Below, piece by piece: positions 5,576 through 8,486 of a DNA stretch of 8,486 nucleotides. Where the stretch lies: assembly GCA_964506645.1 (NCBI GenBank), contig CAZDML010000094.1, positions 1-8,486 on the forward strand, given 5' to 3'. The first letter of the stretch is position 1. Every line of letters starts with the position of its first letter. The DNA comes from CAZDML01 sp964506645. GTDB lineage: Bacteria > Elusimicrobiota > Elusimicrobia > 2-01-FULL-59-12. The notes under the pieces are model-generated. The model was not told the origin of the DNA. It did not search any database and saw nothing but the letters and a program-made list of their open reading frames with translations. The translations under genes and the position numbers were made by a program.

Positions 5576-6937
5576 TTATTGGAGTTTAGTTAGGGCTTGC
5601 TTGGCAAGAAGCTGGGTTTGAGGATCTTTGTCTTTAGAAAGCTGCTCGAGTTTTTGCTTAAGGAGTTTTCGATTAAGCGCAGGAAGTTTAAGAAGTTCAT
5701 CCATGTGCTGGTAGACAACACTGCGGACTCTAGGGCTTTTGTCATCCAACACATAGACCAGGCGACTCTTCGCCTGTGCCCCCGGCATTCGAAAAATACC
5801 TTCGGCAGCGAGTTGGCGAATTTCTTCATCCGAATCATGCAGCCGCGGAAGCAACTTCATAGGATCTCCCAGCGTGTGCGAATCCGAATAATACAATACA
5901 GCGGCGCGACGTCTGCGGCGACTCTCTTTGTCCTCCAAGTATTTGGCCATCAAGGCATCCACTCGTGGATTCTTAAATCCAGCTAAACCCTCTACCGCTG
6001 GAGCATAAATAAAGGGGTTATCATCTACCGAGAATTCGAGAAGTGCTGTCGTGCTCTCCGGGGAAGCAAATCCGCCGAGTGCCTTGGCCAAAGCCAGGCG
6101 TACTTCTTGCGACTTATCTTTTTTTAACTCTGAGAGAAGCTGTGAGACTGTAGGATCTGCAATTTTCCCTAAGGCGAGAATGACGATGCCGCGAACGGCA
6201 GGATTCGGATCTTGAAGCAGAGGCTTCACCAACCCAATACTAAAGCTTCCCTCCCAATCGACGATCACGCGGGCTGCTTCTGCGCGCACGGCGGGGACGG
6301 GATCACTGATGAGCTTGTGCATGTCTCCCAAAGTATCGCGGTCATCAAGTTCATGAGCGAGTTTAATCCCTAGCAAACGCTGTCGGGCGTCGCTTTGTTG
6401 CAAAAACGTTCGGCTATGCAGAAGAATCGATAGGTCTTTGCGGCTGACGAAGAAATTGAGACCTTCTGTCTGCTCACTCTCAAATGCAGACTCCAGATTT
6501 CCTTTCATGCGCACGTATTCATCTAAATTTTGCAAGTCGTAAGACACAATCTCGGCTGTTTTACGAACACCAAAATGCGGGCTGGCCATCAGCGCCTTCA
6601 CCTTATCCGGAATATCTCCAGAAGTTGCGGCGCTGCCAAAAGAAGGCAATCCCCAAAGCGTCTCTTCAATAATCTTAGGGTTGTCTTGGTCGAGCTGCTT
6701 ACGTAGAAAAGGAATAATTTGTGGGTCTGCCAGGAGGATAAGCGCTTTTAGAGAGCGGGATTGGATCTCATCCCCTCCTTGAATGACTCCCTCTTGAAGC
6801 GTCCGGATATCGTGCCGCTCATAGGCCATCTGGACGGGATCATCCGTCGGAGGCGAAGACTTCCCCCACACGAAAGAGGAGGCCAATAAAACCATCCAAA
6901 ATGCCCTGCGAATTAAAAACATGCTACATAGAACCAT
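5576..6937 (-). CDS. Exported HEAT-repeat protein
   Basis: This 453-residue protein opens with a signal peptide: FLIRRAFWMVLLASSFVWG, with a likely cleavage near residue 25, so it probably acts in the periplasm. The body is a solenoid of HEAT/PBS-lyase-type repeats with the usual D-x-x-x-x-V-R-x-x-A-x-x-x-L signature. Clear copies are at SDPVPAVRAEAARVI (211-225), QDPNPAVRGIVILALGKI (242-259), KDKSQEVRLALAKALGGF (273-290), HDSDEEIRQLAAEGIF (367-382), DDKSPRVRSVVYQHM (398-412) and KDKDPQTQLLAKQAL (435-449), with weaker ones between and before. Residues 338-344 form a basic run (ESRRRRR). Such solenoids bind proteins; no enzyme motif is seen. Start choice is uncertain: ATG 6937 gives five extra residues before a second ATG at 6922 that begins a more typical signal peptide. 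Neither has a Shine-Dalgarno sequence. It diverges from the TPR gene with 24 bp between starts. Confidence 0.88.
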   Translation of the reverse strand: MVLCSMFLIRRAFWMVLLASSFVWGKSSPPTDDPVQMAYERHDIRTLQEGVIQGGDEIQSRSLKALILLADPQIIPFLRKQLDQDNPKIIEETLWGLPSFGSAATSGDIPDKVKALMASPHFGVRKTAEIVSYDLQNLDEYVRMKGNLESAFESEQTEGLNFFVSRKDLSILLHSRTFLQQSDARQRLLGIKLAHELDDRDTLGDMHKLISDPVPAVRAEAARVIVDWEGSFSIGLVKPLLQDPNPAVRGIVILALGKIADPTVSQLLSELKKDKSQEVRLALAKALGGFASPESTTALLEFSVDDNPFIYAPAVEGLAGFKNPRVDALMAKYLEDKESRRRRRAAVLYYSDSHTLGDPMKLLPRLHDSDEEIRQLAAEGIFRMPGAQAKSRLVYVLDDKSPRVRSVVYQHMDELLKLPALNRKLLKQKLEQLSKDKDPQTQLLAKQALTKLQ

Positions 6938-6949
6938 TTTTACATGAAG

Positions 6950-6955
6950 TAGAAT
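6950..6955 (+). promoter_or_regulatory. -10 element of the TPR-FecR operon, leaderless type
   Basis: TAGAAT matches the -10 consensus at five of six positions and ends 6 nt before the ATG at 6962. No convincing -35 lies 16-18 nt upstream. GGGG at 6957-6960 is only one base from the ATG, too close to be a normal ribosome-binding site. The opposite strand reads TATTCT (6951-6956) across almost the same bases. Confidence 0.4.
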
Positions 6956-6961
6956 AGGGGC

Positions 6962-7693
6962 ATGGAACTTTCTATTATCAACAAATTTCTTATCCCCAGT
7001 CTTCTATTGATAGCAACTTTTTGTGGTGCAGAGACAACCTCCCTGGATGTCGATGTGATGCGGTCGACAATCGATGATGTCAAAACGGCAATGACCGTTA
7101 AAAATTGGGACAAAGCCGAAGAAGGCCTGCGTATTCTTTTGTCTGCGATGCCGGATAGCCTGGAATACTATCTGTGGATGGGAAAGGTATTGGATCATCA
7201 AGGCCGTTCGAAAGAAGCATTGACTGTTCTTGAAAAGGGTCTGCAGATGGCGGACGACCCCAATGTGCATCATGAGCTCTCATTGCGAAGCACCTTACGA
7301 GCGCAACTTTTAACAGCCGAGGGTGCGGTGTACCAGAAAGCAGGGCAGAGTCAAAATGCGATTGCAGCGCTCGTGCGTGCTGTTGCCTCTGACCCCCATT
7401 CCTCAGAGGCTCACTTGGATCTATGTTCAGTCTATGTGGGCATTGGCAAAATGAAAGAGGCCGTGGCGGCCTGCACACATGCTGTGATGCTCAACAGGAC
7501 GAGCTCCGAGGCGCACTACTTGAAAGCATCCGCACTCTATGCGAATGGGATCGAAGATGAACACGGCGACTATAAAGTACCTGCCGGAACACGGGCCGCA
7601 CTTCAAATGTACCTTGATCTTGCGCCTGCGGGAACTCACGCGGCGGATGTAAAAACAATGCTTCAGGTGCTCAGCCGAAAATCAAAATCATAG
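6962..7693 (+). CDS. Exported TPR-repeat protein
   Basis: This 243-residue protein has an N-terminal signal peptide (hydrophobic core about 9-20, probable signal peptidase I cleavage near CGA-E at 21-24). FCGA does not fit a lipobox, since the residue before Cys is Phe. Tetratricopeptide repeats follow: one at about 39-65 (VKNWDKAEEGLRILLSAMP), one at 68-100 (YLWMGKVLDHQGRSKEALTV is the core), one at about 115-145 (GAVYQKAGQSQNAIAALVRA) and one at about 149-178 (AHLDLCSVYVGIGKMKEAVA). A final, interrupted repeat covers 183-222, with an insert (GIEDEHGDYKVPAGT) before ALQMYLDLAP. TPR arrays bind protein partners, and no catalytic motif is seen. Its stop codon lies next to the Shine-Dalgarno sequence of the FecR-domain gene 9 bp downstream, so the two form an operon and may act together. 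The start has a -10 hexamer 6 nt upstream instead of a Shine-Dalgarno sequence. Confidence 0.9.
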   Translation: MELSIINKFLIPSLLLIATFCGAETTSLDVDVMRSTIDDVKTAMTVKNWDKAEEGLRILLSAMPDSLEYYLWMGKVLDHQGRSKEALTVLEKGLQMADDPNVHHELSLRSTLRAQLLTAEGAVYQKAGQSQNAIAALVRAVASDPHSSEAHLDLCSVYVGIGKMKEAVAACTHAVMLNRTSSEAHYLKASALYANGIEDEHGDYKVPAGTRAALQMYLDLAPAGTHAADVKTMLQVLSRKSKS

Positions 7694-7697
7694 GAGA
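7692..7697 (+). promoter_or_regulatory. Shine-Dalgarno sequence of the FecR-domain gene
   Basis: AGGAGA lies 5 nt before the ATG at 7703 and overlaps the TAG stop of the TPR gene (7691-7693). It is a strong site and fixes this start. It contrasts with the Shine-Dalgarno-less first genes of transcription units in this window. Confidence 0.8.
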
Positions 7698-7702
7698 CCG
7701 TC

Positions 7703-8266
7703 ATGAAATTCAAAATCTTTTGGAGCATGGGAATCGGAAGCCTTTTTCTGGGTTCTGTTCTATGGGCTGCAGATGCAGGGTATGTGTCTACGGTCAAAGG
7801 CACTGTGGACTATCAGCACTCGGGGATTTCCAGCTGGACCCCTGTGAAAGGGAAGGTGTTTTTTGGTGCTGGAGATTCCATCCGTACAGGGGATGATGGG
7901 CAGGCCACACTCATTGTCGATCTGCAGAGTAAAGAGATCCATTTGTCTACGGGTACGACCGTAAGCATTGTCGGTGCGCCTAATCAGTATAACGCGCATT
8001 TAAAAGAAGGCCAGATCGCCTGTAAGATTAAAAAACTGAATTCTATACAGTCTTTTCAGGTCGTTATGCCTGTGGCCGTAGCCGCTGTTCGCGGAACAGC
8101 GTTTGATGTGCGCTATATAGAAGCCAAGCGCTGGGGTGTTGTTGAGGTTACGGAAGGGTCGGTTGAGGTCACGCTTGCTAAGCATCACGCCGAAGTCAAA
8201 GCGGGCCAACGGCTTGAATTTGCAGAAAAACGTCGCTTAGGACAGCCAACCCCTATCAGTCAATAA
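7703..8266 (+). CDS. Exported FecR-domain protein
   Basis: This 187-residue protein has a clear signal peptide (MKFKIFW, hydrophobic core to residue 21, probable cleavage after ADA at 23-25). The mature protein is almost entirely a FecR domain: GYVSTVKGTVDY (26-37), FFGAGDSIRTGDDGQATLIV (53-72), then the diagnostic VAAVRGTAFDVRY (126-138) and WGVVEVTEGSVEV (144-156), ending in VKAGQRLEF (165-173). Classical FecR proteins are inner-membrane anti-sigma regulators with a cytoplasmic N-terminal tail. This one has no such tail, no TM anchor, and no sigma factor or TonB receptor nearby, so it belongs to the free-standing exported FecR-like proteins whose role is mostly unknown; a structural or ligand-binding periplasmic role is likely. 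It has a strong Shine-Dalgarno sequence and follows the TPR gene in an operon. It ends 14 bp before the converging small gene, with no visible terminator. Confidence 0.92.
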   Translation: MKFKIFWSMGIGSLFLGSVLWAADAGYVSTVKGTVDYQHSGISSWTPVKGKVFFGAGDSIRTGDDGQATLIVDLQSKEIHLSTGTTVSIVGAPNQYNAHLKEGQIACKIKKLNSIQSFQVVMPVAVAAVRGTAFDVRYIEAKRWGVVEVTEGSVEVTLAKHHAEVKAGQRLEFAEKRRLGQPTPISQ

Positions 8267-8280
8267 ACAGTTCCAGAAGT

Positions 8281-8469
8281 TTACCAGGCATCTATGCCCC
8301 AATGGACGGCTTGAAATTCCTGGGGAATCCCTTTGAGTGTTTCCATCCAGGTCGCGAGGGCATTGTCGATAATTTCATTATGGTCTTTGCCGGTGAGGTC
8401 GTGAAGTTGCTGGAGCAGTTGAAGTTCGTGTGTGGTGAGTTGGATCTGTGGTTTCAATGTCTGTGCCAT
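8281..8469 (-). CDS. Small ribbon-helix-helix-like protein
   Basis: This 62-residue protein follows the ribbon-helix-helix (Arc/CopG/MetJ-type) plan. A short N-terminal strand (PQIQLTT, 7-13) leads into helix 1 (HELQLLQQLHDLTG, 14-27) and helix 2 (NEIIDNALATWMETL, 31-45), with the Gly-containing turn TGKDH between them. The tail (GIPQEFQAVHWGIDAW, 47-62) is Trp-rich and non-basic. Such proteins dimerise, and the paired strands bind the DNA major groove; many are antitoxins or autoregulators. No toxin gene follows: the next gene leftward faces the other way, so any partner would have to lie upstream, outside the window. The N-terminal strand has few basic residues, so DNA binding is not assured. 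A strong Shine-Dalgarno sequence fixes the start. Confidence 0.72.
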   Translation of the reverse strand: MAQTLKPQIQLTTHELQLLQQLHDLTGKDHNEIIDNALATWMETLKGIPQEFQAVHWGIDAW

Positions 8470-8474
8470 GTAAG

Positions 8475-8480
8475 CCTCCT
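8475..8480 (-). promoter_or_regulatory. Shine-Dalgarno sequence of the small RHH-like gene
   Basis: Read on the minus strand the site is AGGAGG, the full consensus, 5 nt before the ATG at 8469, within a purine-rich run starting near the window edge. It supports the reality of this short gene and implies a transcript that begins to the right of the window. Confidence 0.8.
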
Positions 8481-8486
8481 TCCTTT

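Noticed and set aside
7098..7478. Minus-strand open frame opposite the TPR gene
   Set aside because: It is antisense to a clear TPR coding region, its product is rich in Pro, Arg and His without a domain pattern, and it has no ribosome-binding site.

Overview
The window is a fragment of a chromosome from a diderm (Gram-negative-type) bacterium. It is gene-dense and of mid GC. Most products carry a signal peptide or a membrane anchor, and the recognisable families are GGDEF, PilZ, NlpC/P60, HEAT, TPR, FecR and a six-hairpin (alpha/alpha) glycosidase-like fold. The mix suits an environmental lineage with a complex envelope, but nothing in the sequence fixes the phylum. I see no rRNA, tRNA, CRISPR array, insertion sequence, integrase or phage gene.

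Layout, left to right. (1) The 3' end of a gene for a probable NTF2-like protein (1-440). (2) A membrane-bound sensor diguanylate cyclase with a GGEEF active site and an intact RxxD product-inhibition site (490-1866). (3) A membrane-anchored NlpC/P60-type cysteine hydrolase (1924-2793), closed by a strong intrinsic terminator. (4) On the minus strand, a small cytoplasmic protein resembling the DUF6941 family (2840-3256). (5) Divergent from it by 20 bp, a two-gene unit made of a membrane-anchored alpha/alpha-toroid protein (3277-5268) and a PilZ-domain protein (5268-5567) joined by a TAATG overlap. (6) On the minus strand, an exported HEAT-repeat protein (5576-6937). (7) Divergent from it by 24 bp, an exported TPR protein and a FecR-domain protein (6962-8266), which look like an operon. 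(8) On the minus strand, a 62-residue ribbon-helix-helix-like protein (8281-8469).

How the genes may work together (inference). The cyclase can make c-di-GMP in response to a periplasmic cue. The PilZ protein 3.4 kb away has the residues needed to bind it and is translationally coupled to an envelope protein with a carbohydrate-enzyme-like fold. Together with the NlpC/P60 hydrolase, this suggests a locus concerned with envelope or polysaccharide remodelling. The HEAT, TPR and FecR-domain proteins look like periplasmic scaffolds. No polymerase, synthase or transporter is visible to complete a pathway.

The clearest structural signal is in gene starts. Four genes that begin transcription units have no Shine-Dalgarno sequence but carry a TANNNT -10-like hexamer 6-7 nt upstream of the ATG, which would give leaderless or nearly leaderless mRNAs. 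The clearest exceptions are the internal FecR gene and the small minus-strand gene, which have strong Shine-Dalgarno sequences. There is no gene-free stretch longer than about 60 bases.
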